A stretch of 64,000 nt of DNA. Origin: Corallococcus coralloides DSM 2259. GTDB lineage: Bacteria > Myxococcota > Myxococcia > Myxococcales > Myxococcaceae. This document shows positions 34,236-42,763 of this stretch, piece by piece. A model generated the notes under the pieces. It had not been told where the DNA came from and searched no databases. It worked only from the letters and a program-made list of their open reading frames with translations. Every line of letters starts with the position of its first letter. Within the stretch, counting starts at the first letter, position 1. Location: contig NC_017030.1 in assembly GCF_000255295.1 (NCBI RefSeq), positions 5,910,328 to 5,974,327 on the forward strand. The letters run 5' to 3'. A program made the position numbers and the translations under genes.

Positions 34236-34781
34236 TCAGAACTGGTATGGGCAAATAGTTCCTCCCGCAGGCCGGACTCGATTATTTGAGTAGACACACC
34301 AGAGCACCCCGTTCGCCCACCGATTCTCAACCAAGGTCGCGGGGCCCACAGCCGGAGTGTTGGTGGGTTCCGTCCAGCCTGGCGGGACAATTACATCCGA
34401 CTCTGGCTGTCGTGCCTGCCAAGTGCTATTAGCTGCCTGATTCATTCGCTGACGGGTGTCCTCCATTGTTCGCTGCGTGAATTGGCGCAATTGCTCGTTG
34501 GCTTCGGCAATCTGCTGGCTCTGCTGCTGGTAGCTCGCATTGGCTTGAGCCTGCTGATACAAATATATCTGAAGCTCGGCCCCGGTCATTGCGTCACGGT
34601 AGCCCCTGTAGACTCTCTTCTCGTCGTAGCACTCGATGCGAGTGGGCGTCAGGTGCCGCTGCCACACGCAACTCTCATCGCCAACCATGAAATAGCCACC
34701 CTGGCTAAACGCTGGCGAGGCGTAGTGGGACGAACAGCCTACGAGCCATAGCGAAGAGATGAATACCGCGAAAGCCCTCAT
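34236..34781 (-). CDS. lipoprotein with Gln-rich coiled segment
   Basis: A 181-residue lipoprotein. The signal MRAFAVFISSLWLVGCSS has Cys16. The mature part has VGDESCVWQRHL and TRIECYDEKRVYRGYRDA, then a Gln-rich helix (YQQAQANASYQQQSQQIAEA, residues about 73-110), then a C-terminal domain with LWCVYSNNR and TICPYQF. No family is recognised. Codon use is clearly less GC-biased than in neighbouring genes, with many A/T third positions, suggesting recent acquisition. Confidence 0.7.
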   Translation of the reverse strand: MRAFAVFISSLWLVGCSSHYASPAFSQGGYFMVGDESCVWQRHLTPTRIECYDEKRVYRGYRDAMTGAELQIYLYQQAQANASYQQQSQQIAEANEQLRQFTQRTMEDTRQRMNQAANSTWQARQPESDVIVPPGWTEPTNTPAVGPATLVENRWANGVLWCVYSNNRVRPAGGTICPYQF

Positions 34782-35227
34782 GCCAAGTCCTCCTTCAATT
34801 GTGCCTGCGAGCAGCGACGCCCGAATGTAGCGAGATCGAGACGAAGCATTGGGTTCGCGAGACCGTACTACACTAAAAAGCCAAGTGTGTCGGGCAGCGA
34901 CGGCCTCAAGGCGACGCCTGACCGTAACGGCTGCGAATTCTTGCCGGTTGAGCAGCTTCAGAAATTCAAGTCCCCCCCTGTGTCAGGGAAATTGTCGCCT
35001 CGGCTGTCGGGCCGAGATGGCGACGCCCTGGGGGCGAGCGCAGGCAGGAAGCAGTGCCGGGCACGGATCCACGGCTCTGAGGGGGCTCGGCATTGGTGCT
35101 CGGCAATAGGCCGTGGCCTCCACAGCGCATCGAGCGACACCACGCCCCGAGGTGGCGCTCGGCACGGGCAGCCCCACGGCCCGAGGTGGCGCTCGGCGCG
35201 GGCACTGGCGGCCACCGCGCTCTTGGA
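34782..35227. other. gene-poor stretch with a short direct repeat
   Basis: I see no gene here. The first 150 bp are comparatively AT-rich, as in the lipoprotein next door. From about 35,000 the composition returns to GC-rich and contains the 24-bp repeat noted at 35147-35204. Confidence 0.5.
35147..35204. repeat. 24-bp direct repeat pair
   Basis: Bases 35147-35170 and 35181-35204 are identical except for one base (ccgaggtggcgctcggc followed by a or g, then cgggca). The units are spaced 34 bp apart. Function unknown. Confidence 0.8.
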
Positions 35228-35392
35228 ACCGGTGGTCGCGTACAAGCGCAGCTTCGCGTTGTTCACCGGAGCGCCCAGTCCCACGAAGTCGAAGCGAAGG
35301 AAGGATTCGGCCGCGGGCGAGGAGTCCGCGCGAAGCCGCGTGGTGTCGCCGTAGTTCGTATGCTCCAGGCTCCCGTTCGTCCGCGCATCGGC
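35228..35392 (-). pseudogene. fragment of a DNRLRE/CBM96-like domain
   Basis: About 55 codons on the minus strand read ADARTNGSLEHTNYGDTTRL, then AAESFLRFDFVGLG and NNAKLRLYATTGS. This is the pattern of DNRLRE (CBM96-like) modules found in secreted proteins: TNYG, a strand with FLRFD, then AKLRLY. Upstream of it no intact domain continues, and downstream the frame turns into unrelated Arg/Pro-rich sequence. I see no start with a signal peptide, so this is a leftover of a larger extracellular protein gene. Confidence 0.6.
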
Positions 35393-35555
35393 GCTCGCGA
35401 TGGCGTAGTTCGTCAGGCCCGGCGTCCCCCCCAGGATGTACCCGCGCGAAGTGCATCCTGTGTGCCCATGAAACAACGTCTCGGACGTATCACCGGGCGA
35501 CAGTCACGAATCACCCCAGGGAACTCCGGGTGTGTCCCAGGGCAGCCGCCCTCCC

Positions 35556-37226
35556 ATGCAGTGGAACATGCCGTTGGCCTATGCTCCCGCCGTCCTCTCC
35601 GCCACGCCCCCAGCCCCCATGAGCCAAGACGTCACGCCCCCTGTCTCCGTGAAACACGGTCCGCTCGGACCGCTCGCGCTGTGCCTTTCCGGTGGGGGGT
35701 ACCGCGCGGCGGCGTTCCACCTGGGGACGCTGCGGTTCCTCGACACCGTTGGACTTCTGCCCGATGTCGTGGGGCTGTCCACGGTGTCCGGCGGCACGCT
35801 CACGGGTCTGGCCTGGGTGGTGAGCCAACTGGACGGCAAGCCGTTCAAGGCGTTTCACGAGACGTTCTCGGCATATCTGCTGCGGACGAATGTGATTGCG
35901 GAGGCCCTGACCGGACTGACCTCCAACCGCGACCACGGCAGTCATGCCTGGGCCAGCCTCATCCGGTCCGCCGCGGACGTCTACGCCCGGCCCGACTTCC
36001 TGGGTGACCGGCGCTTCGGCGAGGTCCTGGACGCGGGGGGTCTCCAGTTCCAGGAGGCCATCTTCAACACCACCGAGTTCCACACCGGCCTGGACTTCCG
36101 CTTCCGGCGCAGCAACAACCCGCTCACCGTCCTGGGCAACAATGGCTACCGGATGCCGCGCCCGGTGGCCAGCCACGTCCGGCTGGCGGACATCGCCGCC
36201 GCGTCGTCGTGCTTCCCGGGCGGCTTCGAACCGCTGGTGTTTCCGCAGCAGTTCCACTGGCCCCAGGGCTACCCGCTCGACACCGCGCTCGCGGCCCTGG
36301 GGCCGGGCTTCCAGAGTGGCCTGCCGCTGATGGATGGCGGCATCTATGACAACCAGGGCATCGACAGCCTGCTGCTCGCGTTCAACAAGACGGAGCCGCC
36401 GCCCACGCTGGTCATCTCCGACGTCAGCGTGCAGAGCCCGGAGATGTACAACGTCCCGGAGAACCCGACGAAGCGCGGCTGGGTGACGCTGAACGGCGTC
36501 TCCTGGTTGGCCTATGGGCTCTTCTTCCTCACCCTGCTCTCCGCCGCCATCCTCGCGTGGCGCGGGTTCGAGACCGCCCGCGAGGGCAACTGGGAGCCTC
36601 GGGACTACTTCCTCTATCTCATCCCCGGCGTGTTGACGGCGTCAGTGGCGACGGCGCTGGTCTGGGTGCGGGCACGGCTGACGGATGTCATCACGCTGGT
36701 GAAGCGGCAGATGGACCTGGATGTCTGGCCCTCGTTCAAGAAGCTCACCGTGCTGGAGTTCGCGCAGATGCTGGTGCTCCGCGCGACGTCACTGCTGGCG
36801 CTGACGTCCAAGGTGTTCATGAAGCGGGTGCGAGGGCTCGTCTTCGGTCAGGTGTATGGAGACTCGCGGTTCAAGGACCGGCGCATCTCCAACCTCATCA
36901 CCGCGCTCACGGTGGACCGGCCCAACCTGTTCGCGAAGCACCCGTGGCTCAAGCCCGGCGCGCACCTGGTGGCCGTGGGCACGCAGGCCTGTCAGATGCC
37001 CACCACGCTCTGGTTCACGGATGCGGGCCAGTTCACCACCGTGGAGTCCGCGGGCGCGGCCACCATCTGCTACGTGCTCTTGCGCCACCTCGTGGAGCAC
37101 CACGCCGGACAGTACGAAGCGCCGGGCCAGCCGTTGAATGCGCTGTACCAGCGCCTGCGCCAGGAATGGGCGGTGCTCAATCAGGCCGGCGCTCCGTCAC
37201 AGGAGCGACAGGCCGTGGCGGCCTAG
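35556..37226 (+). CDS. patatin-like phospholipase with internal TM pair
   Basis: About 556 residues. Patatin catalytic landmarks: SGGGYRAAAFHLGTLRFL (oxyanion hole), GLSTVSGGTLTG (nucleophile Ser; first Gly of GxSxG replaced by Ser as in many bacterial forms) and LMDGGIYDNQG (catalytic Asp). About 290-370 hold two hydrophobic helices (SWLAYGLFFLTLLSAAILAW and YLIPGVLTASVATALVWV), so the enzyme is probably membrane-anchored. The C-terminal part returns to the patatin fold region (AVGTQACQMPTTLWFTDAG). The start is uncertain: ATG 35556 is used, with ATG 35568, ATG 35619 and GTG 35532 as alternatives, and no good ribosome site is seen. It probably hydrolyses lipid acyl esters. Confidence 0.82.
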   Translation: MQWNMPLAYAPAVLSATPPAPMSQDVTPPVSVKHGPLGPLALCLSGGGYRAAAFHLGTLRFLDTVGLLPDVVGLSTVSGGTLTGLAWVVSQLDGKPFKAFHETFSAYLLRTNVIAEALTGLTSNRDHGSHAWASLIRSAADVYARPDFLGDRRFGEVLDAGGLQFQEAIFNTTEFHTGLDFRFRRSNNPLTVLGNNGYRMPRPVASHVRLADIAAASSCFPGGFEPLVFPQQFHWPQGYPLDTALAALGPGFQSGLPLMDGGIYDNQGIDSLLLAFNKTEPPPTLVISDVSVQSPEMYNVPENPTKRGWVTLNGVSWLAYGLFFLTLLSAAILAWRGFETAREGNWEPRDYFLYLIPGVLTASVATALVWVRARLTDVITLVKRQMDLDVWPSFKKLTVLEFAQMLVLRATSLLALTSKVFMKRVRGLVFGQVYGDSRFKDRRISNLITALTVDRPNLFAKHPWLKPGAHLVAVGTQACQMPTTLWFTDAGQFTTVESAGAATICYVLLRHLVEHHAGQYEAPGQPLNALYQRLRQEWAVLNQAGAPSQERQAVAA

Positions 37227-37314
37227 CATCCCCGGGGTTGCCGGATGCGTCGGGTTTCGCGTGCATCGGGGGATGCCATGAGTAGGATTCTGGCAGCCCC
37301 AGCCCGGAGACCCG

Positions 37315-37716
37315 ATGGCATCCCCCACCGACACGCAGGACCCGTATGAGCGCATCTACCGCGTCTGCGAACAGGTGCCCTCCGGACAGGTGGCCACCTA
37401 CGGAGACATCGCCACCATCGTCGGCGGTGCCTGTGATGCGCGCACCGTGGGCCATGCGATGGCGGCGCTGGGGTCGCGAGCGGCGAGCGTGCCGTGGCAG
37501 CGCATCATCAACCGCACGGGAGGCATCAGCACCTCCGGCCACCGCCAGCGCGAGCTGCTGGAGGCCGAGGGCGTCGCCTTCGATGACGCGGGCCACGTGC
37601 GCATGGACGCGCACCACTGGAAGGGCCCGAGCGAGGCCTGGGCACGCGCCCACGGCTTCAGCGTGTTGCCCCCGCGTGACGCGCCCGCACCCTCTGCGCA
37701 GCTCAAGCTCTTCTAG
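37315..37716 (+). CDS. alkyltransferase-like (ATL) protein
   Basis: 133 residues of the MGMT/ATL DNA-binding fold: RIYRVCEQVPSGQVATYGDI, the helix-turn-helix region DARTVGHAMAALG and the active-site strand VPWQRIINRTGGIS. The alkyl-accepting Cys of PCHR is Trp here (PWQR), so it cannot accept alkyl groups. ATL proteins instead bind O6-alkylguanine and flag it for nucleotide excision repair. The N-terminal domain of true MGMTs is absent, also as in ATLs. Confidence 0.9.
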   Translation: MASPTDTQDPYERIYRVCEQVPSGQVATYGDIATIVGGACDARTVGHAMAALGSRAASVPWQRIINRTGGISTSGHRQRELLEAEGVAFDDAGHVRMDAHHWKGPSEAWARAHGFSVLPPRDAPAPSAQLKLF

Positions 37717-37728
37717 TCCTCACGGACC

Positions 37729-37744
37729 GTCCGGGCGACCGGAC
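37729..37744 (+). terminator. candidate hairpin after ATL gene
   Basis: GTCCGG-GCGA-CCGGAC is a perfect 6-bp stem with a tetraloop, 12 bases after the ATL stop codon. There is no U-tract, so termination is only suggested. Confidence 0.4.
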
Positions 37745-37837
37745 ACGAGGGGAAAGCGCTCGGTGGCTTGCCTGCTTTTCAGAGCGGAATAAAGGCGGCA
37801 GCCTCAGGTCCTCGCCCACTGCTTGGACCTCCGAAGA

Positions 37838-38383
37838 ATGTCTTCTCCCCTGCTCCGCTGGGGCCTCGTGCTCCTGTTCTGTCTGCTGGCACCCGTCGGG
37901 TTCGCGAAGGAAGCCAAGGTCCGCAGGGCCAAGGCGAAGGCCCCGCGATTGGTGCGGATCCACAGCGGCCACCGGCTCCATCGCGACGCGGCGGCCGCCT
38001 TCGAGCGCATGGCCGCGGAGGCGCGCACGGCGGGACAGCCCCTGCTCGTCACGAGCGGGTGGCGCTCGTATCAGCAGCAGCGCTTCCTGTGGCGCCGCTA
38101 CCGCAAGGGCCTGGGGCCCAAGGCCGCGCGGCCGGGCCGCTCCAATCACAACCGGGGGCTCGCGGTGGACCTGGTGGTGGGCAGCGAGGAAGCATCCCCC
38201 ACGTATGACTGGCTCGCGGGCAACGCGTGCCGCTTCGGCTTCCGCCGCACCGTGGCGTCGGAGCCGTGGCATTGGGAGTACCGGCCGAAGAGCACCTCCG
38301 CACCCGAGGACGGCGTGGACTGTCTGGGCCGCCCCCTGGACGTGGAGCCCTCGCCCGCGGTGGTCCGCCAGGACGCGAGCTAG
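37838..38383 (+). CDS. VanY/M15-type D-Ala-D-Ala carboxypeptidase, secreted
   Basis: About 181 residues. A signal peptide (LLRWGLVLLFCLLAPVGFA) leads to an M15 peptidase domain. Zinc-binding motifs are SNHNRGLAVDL (His and Asp) and EPWHWEY (His and catalytic Glu region). LLVTSGWRSYQQQRFLWRRY is the usual substrate-side strand. It would trim D-Ala from peptidoglycan stem peptides in the periplasm. I prefer ATG 37838; an in-frame TTG lies 15 bases upstream. It is convergent with the histidine kinase gene (4-bp overlap of ends). Confidence 0.88.
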   Translation: MSSPLLRWGLVLLFCLLAPVGFAKEAKVRRAKAKAPRLVRIHSGHRLHRDAAAAFERMAAEARTAGQPLLVTSGWRSYQQQRFLWRRYRKGLGPKAARPGRSNHNRGLAVDLVVGSEEASPTYDWLAGNACRFGFRRTVASEPWHWEYRPKSTSAPEDGVDCLGRPLDVEPSPAVVRQDAS

Positions 38384-40824
38384 GCCAGGCGCGGCGGCAG
38401 TTCCACGATGAACCTCGCGCCGTGCCCCGGATCACTCTCGACGCGGATGCTTCCTCCGTGTGCCTCGACGATGCGTCGAGTGATGAAGAGCCCCAACCCG
38501 AGCCCTCCGTAGTTGCGTGAGGCGGCACGCTCGAAGCGTTCGAAGATGCGCGCCTGGGATTCGAAGGGAATGCCCATGCCGTGGTCCTCGACGGTGAGCC
38601 GCGCCTTCCCCGCGCGCCGGGCCACCTCCATCCGGATGGGATGCCCCGCGCCATACTTCATCGCATTGGTGAGCAGGTTGAGCATCACCTGCTCCATCCG
38701 CAGGCGATCCCAGCGGCCCCAGACCGGCTCGGGGGCCACCAGCTCGAACTCGCAGCCCGCCTTCTGGAGCGGCTCCTCGACGTGGCCCGCCATGTGCCGG
38801 GCGACCGTCACCAGGTCCAGCTCCTCCATGCGCAGGTCGAGCCGCTTCTCGTGGACGCGTGAGACGTCCAGCAGGTGGTCCGCCAGATTCGACAGGCGTT
38901 GGAGCTGATCTTCAAAGACCTCCAGCATCCGCGTCACCCGCTCCGTGGGCAGGGGCCGCTTCCCCAGGAGCAGCACGGACTCCATCTGCTGGACCCGCAG
39001 CCGCATGGAGGTCAGCGGGGTCTTCAGCTCATGGGAGGCAATGGACAGGAATTCGTCCCGCGCGCGGATGGACTCCTGCGCCGAGCAATAGAGCTGCGCA
39101 TTGTCGATGGCGAACGCGGCCCTTCGCCCGAGCTCCTCCGTCAACGTCAGCTCCTCCGGCGCATACGTGCGCCCTGGATCTGGGGAGAGGAGGTACAGCA
39201 CGCCCAGGGTGCGGCCTCGCGCCTGGAGGGGCACCCCCAGCGAAGGCCGGTCCTGGAGCGATCTCAGCTCCTCCGTCAGCGCCTGGGAATCCCACAGGCC
39301 CGGTGACGCTTCGGACACCTCCGATTCTCCCGTGGCCAGCACTCGGGCCGGACCGTGGCGGGCGTCCGGGTCCTGCGGGTGGCGTCGCAGGAACTCCCGC
39401 ACGCTCGCGGCACGGGCCGGCGAACGGTCCGCGACCGCCACCGGCCGCAGGCCCACGCCGTCCGTCCGTATGAAGAAGACACACAGCTCCGCCAACAGGG
39501 GCACGGCCAGCTCGGCGACGCGCTGGAGCGTGGTTTCTGGGTCGAGCGAGGCCACCAGCTCGCGGCTCGCCTCGGCCAGGAATTGCTGGGACACCTCCAT
39601 CCGCTTGCGCTCGGTGATGTCGGTGGCGATTCCACAGAGCGCGTAGGCCGCCCCATTGGCGTCGAGCAGCGGGAACTTCTGCGTGAGGTGGACGTGGATC
39701 CCATCGTCGTGCAGGAGCCGCTCCTCCCGTTGCACGGGGACCCGGCTCTGGAAGATGTCCCCGTTGGCCTCGTGCAGCGTCTCCGCGATGTCCCGGGGAA
39801 AGACGTCGAAGACCGTCTTGCCGGCGACCTGTTGCCGGGTGCGGTGGAAGAGCCGCTCCCACTCGCGGTTCACGAACAGGAAGCGCTCCTGCGTATCCAG
39901 GAGGAAGAACACGGTCGGCGCGTTGTCCAGGATGGCGCGCAGCCGCTGCTCGCTCTCCTGCAACGCCTCCGCCGTTCGCTTCCGCTCGGTCACGTCGATC
40001 AGCACCGCGAGCGAACGGACCATCTTGCCGGAGGTGTCCCGCTCCACGATGGCGGACAAGAGGACGTCGATGACCTCTCCGTTCTTCTTCACGATCTGGT
40101 ACGGCACGTCCCTGCACGACCCGGTCTTGAAGTACTCAGGCAGGACGACCTCGAGGGCGTACCGGCGGGACTCCGGCGTGAGGAACTCCACCGATTCGCG
40201 CCCGAGCACCTCCGCGCGCTCATAGCCCAGCGTGCTCAACCAGTAATCACTGACGCTGATGAGCCGCCCGCGAGGGTCGATGGATTGCATCATCACGGGC
40301 GTGCTGTTGTAGAGCGACCGGTACTTCTCGGTGCCCTCGCGCGCCACGTCCTCGGCCCGCTTGAAGTCGGTGACGTCGCTGACGACGGAGACGCCGCCGC
40401 GCACCCTGCCGGCCCCGTCGAGAACCGGGCTGGAGCTGACGTGCAGCCAGGTCCCCGCCGGCCTTGAGGCATTGCGCAGGAAGACCTCCGCGCGGCTGAC
40501 AGCCTCGCCCCGGAGGGCCCGGCTCATGGGCAGGAGCTCGGACGGATAGAGCGTGACCTGGTCCGGCAGGTAGAGCCCGTAATGCATCGGCCACCGGCTG
40601 ACCGGCTCGTCGGTGGGCCCCATGCCCAGGATGTGTTCCCCCTTGGGGTTGAGGAACACGAGGTGCTGGTGTTCGTCCGCCACCAGCAGTCCCTCGCCCA
40701 TGCTGGCGAGCACGGCATCCAGGAGGCTGCCGTGCCCTGGCGGTGGGGCTCGCGGGGGCGAATGCGCTGGGCTGTCGTGCAGGCGGGCCATGGGACGCGT
40801 GAAGGGGGCGGACTCTTCCCTCAT
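38380..40824 (-). CDS. multi-PAS/GAF sensor histidine kinase
   Basis: About 814 residues, soluble, with no TM helix. In order: three PAS units (beginning LLDAVLASMGEGLLVADEHQ, then SLYNSTPVMMQSIDPRGRLI, then AILDNAPTVFFLLDTQERFL), with linkers VSDVTDFKRAED, VLIDVTERKRTA and GIATDITERKRM. A GAF domain follows (LDPETTLQRVAELAVPLLAE). Then come the HisKA box SIASHELKTPLTSMR with the phospho-His, and the ATPase domain with NLLTNAMKYG, EDHGMGIPF and GLGLGLFITRRIVEAHGG. The response regulator is not adjacent. It diverges from the Ser/Thr kinase gene at 40955. ATG 40824 is preferred; ATG 40791 is possible. Confidence 0.92.
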   Translation of the reverse strand: MREESAPFTRPMARLHDSPAHSPPRAPPPGHGSLLDAVLASMGEGLLVADEHQHLVFLNPKGEHILGMGPTDEPVSRWPMHYGLYLPDQVTLYPSELLPMSRALRGEAVSRAEVFLRNASRPAGTWLHVSSSPVLDGAGRVRGGVSVVSDVTDFKRAEDVAREGTEKYRSLYNSTPVMMQSIDPRGRLISVSDYWLSTLGYERAEVLGRESVEFLTPESRRYALEVVLPEYFKTGSCRDVPYQIVKKNGEVIDVLLSAIVERDTSGKMVRSLAVLIDVTERKRTAEALQESEQRLRAILDNAPTVFFLLDTQERFLFVNREWERLFHRTRQQVAGKTVFDVFPRDIAETLHEANGDIFQSRVPVQREERLLHDDGIHVHLTQKFPLLDANGAAYALCGIATDITERKRMEVSQQFLAEASRELVASLDPETTLQRVAELAVPLLAELCVFFIRTDGVGLRPVAVADRSPARAASVREFLRRHPQDPDARHGPARVLATGESEVSEASPGLWDSQALTEELRSLQDRPSLGVPLQARGRTLGVLYLLSPDPGRTYAPEELTLTEELGRRAAFAIDNAQLYCSAQESIRARDEFLSIASHELKTPLTSMRLRVQQMESVLLLGKRPLPTERVTRMLEVFEDQLQRLSNLADHLLDVSRVHEKRLDLRMEELDLVTVARHMAGHVEEPLQKAGCEFELVAPEPVWGRWDRLRMEQVMLNLLTNAMKYGAGHPIRMEVARRAGKARLTVEDHGMGIPFESQARIFERFERAASRNYGGLGLGLFITRRIVEAHGGSIRVESDPGHGARFIVELPPRLA

Positions 40825-40954
40825 TAACGATGGGGGCTCGCCCGCCCATGCGCCAGACGCCGCCTCCCTCTCTGCAGCCGTCGAACAGACAATGCCCCCT
40901 TCCACTTTTACGGATTGGACAAGAAATCCATGCTTACGACTAGGATTCCGGACC

Positions 40955-42760
40955 GTGACTCCCTTCACGATGGTGCACCTGGCACTCAGCGGAGCGTTCA
41001 CCATGCTCGCCCTGGTGCATTTCGCCACCTGGGTGGCGGTGCGTTCGCATCGCGTCCAGCTGTGGCTGGCGTGCGGCTTCCTGGGCTTCGCGGTCATCAG
41101 CATCACGGCGGGCCTGACGCGCGAAGAGGCGACGGCGACGCTCACGGACACACGCCCGTGGCTGCTGCTGGGAGCGCTCACCTCGATTCCGCTGCCCTAC
41201 ATCCTGCTGCGTGTTGTCTGGTCGCTGCTGGACCTGCCACTCACTCGCTGGCGGCGGGTGATGCTGGGGGTGGCGGTCGCACTGGGCGCGGTGCGGGTGC
41301 TGGCCGTCGGGGTCTCCCTGTACGCGGCGCCCGTGGAGGGGCTGACCGCGGAGCAACTGGCGCGTGAGACCGCGAGCCTGGGGCTGCCCCTGTTCTGGCT
41401 GCTCGCGGCGGGCGTGGGCGCGACCTGGACCGTCGAAGCGGCGCGGTTGCTGAAGCGGCGGGGCGCGATGGCCGTGGCCGTGCTCACCGCCGCGCTCTGT
41501 GCGCTGGCGCTCCTGCTGCGTGAGCTCGCGGTGGACATCGGGTGGGTGGACGGGTTCCACGTGCTGCCGCTGGTGGGGCTGCCATTCCTCCTGCTGTCGT
41601 CCACGGCGCTGGCCATCCTGACGGCGCGCTCGTTGCGCGGCGCGGACCTGGGAACGGGCATCCACCGCTACCGGCGGCTCTCACGGCTGGGACGTGGCGG
41701 CATGGGCGAGGTGTGGCTCGCGCTCCGGACCGGCCGCGCGGGCTTCCACCGGCTGGTCGTCCTCAAGCGGATGCTGGACGACGAGGCCGGGGAGGAGGCG
41801 GAGGCCGCGGAGATCCGGGTGCGGCGCTTCATCGGCGAGGCGCGCACCTCCGCGCGCCTGCACCACCCGAACATCGTCTCCGTCCACGACCTAGGGCAGG
41901 TGGACGGCGCGTGGTTCATCGTCATGGAGTACCTGAGCGGCGTGAACGTGCTGGAGCTCGTCCAACGCGCCACGACGGCCGGGGCGCTGCCGCTGGAGGT
42001 GATTGTCGAGCTCTGTCAGCAGGCGCTGCGCGGGCTGGCCTACGCCCACGAGCAGGGCGTCACGCACCGGGACATCAGCACGGACAACCTGGTCGTCTCC
42101 TTCGACGGCGTCGTGAAGGTGGTGGACTTCGGCATCGCCCAGAGGACCGGTGCGCTCCCGGAGCAGCGCACCGGAAGGGCACCTCCAGCCCCCGGCGACG
42201 GTCGCCTCACCCAGGTGGGCGGCATCATCGGGAAGCTGGCGTACATGCCGCCCGAACGGATGGAGGGCGCCGAGGCGACTCCCTCCGGGGACCTGTTCGC
42301 GCTCGGCTGCGTCCTCTTCGAGCTGCTCACGGGCAACCTGTCGCGGGTGATGCCTCCGGCCCCGGGGCAGGTGAAGGCCGTGGAGCGGGCGGACGCACTC
42401 GAAGCCTCACGGGTGCTCCGTGGAGTCCTGGAGGTGGCGCTCCATCCGGACCCGGCTCACCGCTTCGTGAACGCCAATGCCTTTCGCCAGGCGCTGGAGC
42501 CGGCGCGCCAGGAGCTGCCAGCGGTGGACCTGGCCGGCTGGCTGCGTTCACGGTTCCCGGAGCGCTGGGCCCGTGAGCAGCGATTGCTGGCACTCGGCGA
42601 CCCCACTCCCGCGGAGGTGGAGGCCTTGCTTCGAAGGCCGCCGCCGTCCATGGCGGCGACCCTCGTCGCGAACACGCTCGAAGTCGATTCGACCACGGAA
42701 GTCCTCGCGCCCAGGCCGGCGGCCGGTGAAGCAACCCTGCCGCTTCGGCCCAGGCGCTGA
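40955..42760 (+). CDS. Ser/Thr protein kinase with N-terminal membrane domain
   Basis: About 601 residues. The first 220 or so form roughly seven hydrophobic helices, an unusual arrangement since most bacterial Ser/Thr kinases have their TM region after the kinase domain. The kinase domain (about 240-520) has LSRLGRGGMGEVWLAL (Gly loop), VVLKRM (ATP Lys), THRDISTDNLVVS and VVDFGIA. The catalytic loop is HRD-I-S rather than HRD-L-K, a form common in myxobacteria. An activation-loop insert is rich in Pro and Gly. The tail has no sensor domain. The GTG at 40955 follows an AGGA; ATG 40970 and ATG 40892 are alternatives. It diverges from the histidine kinase. Confidence 0.9.
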   Translation: MTPFTMVHLALSGAFTMLALVHFATWVAVRSHRVQLWLACGFLGFAVISITAGLTREEATATLTDTRPWLLLGALTSIPLPYILLRVVWSLLDLPLTRWRRVMLGVAVALGAVRVLAVGVSLYAAPVEGLTAEQLARETASLGLPLFWLLAAGVGATWTVEAARLLKRRGAMAVAVLTAALCALALLLRELAVDIGWVDGFHVLPLVGLPFLLLSSTALAILTARSLRGADLGTGIHRYRRLSRLGRGGMGEVWLALRTGRAGFHRLVVLKRMLDDEAGEEAEAAEIRVRRFIGEARTSARLHHPNIVSVHDLGQVDGAWFIVMEYLSGVNVLELVQRATTAGALPLEVIVELCQQALRGLAYAHEQGVTHRDISTDNLVVSFDGVVKVVDFGIAQRTGALPEQRTGRAPPAPGDGRLTQVGGIIGKLAYMPPERMEGAEATPSGDLFALGCVLFELLTGNLSRVMPPAPGQVKAVERADALEASRVLRGVLEVALHPDPAHRFVNANAFRQALEPARQELPAVDLAGWLRSRFPERWAREQRLLALGDPTPAEVEALLRRPPPSMAATLVANTLEVDSTTEVLAPRPAAGEATLPLRPRR

Positions 42761-42763
42761 GGC

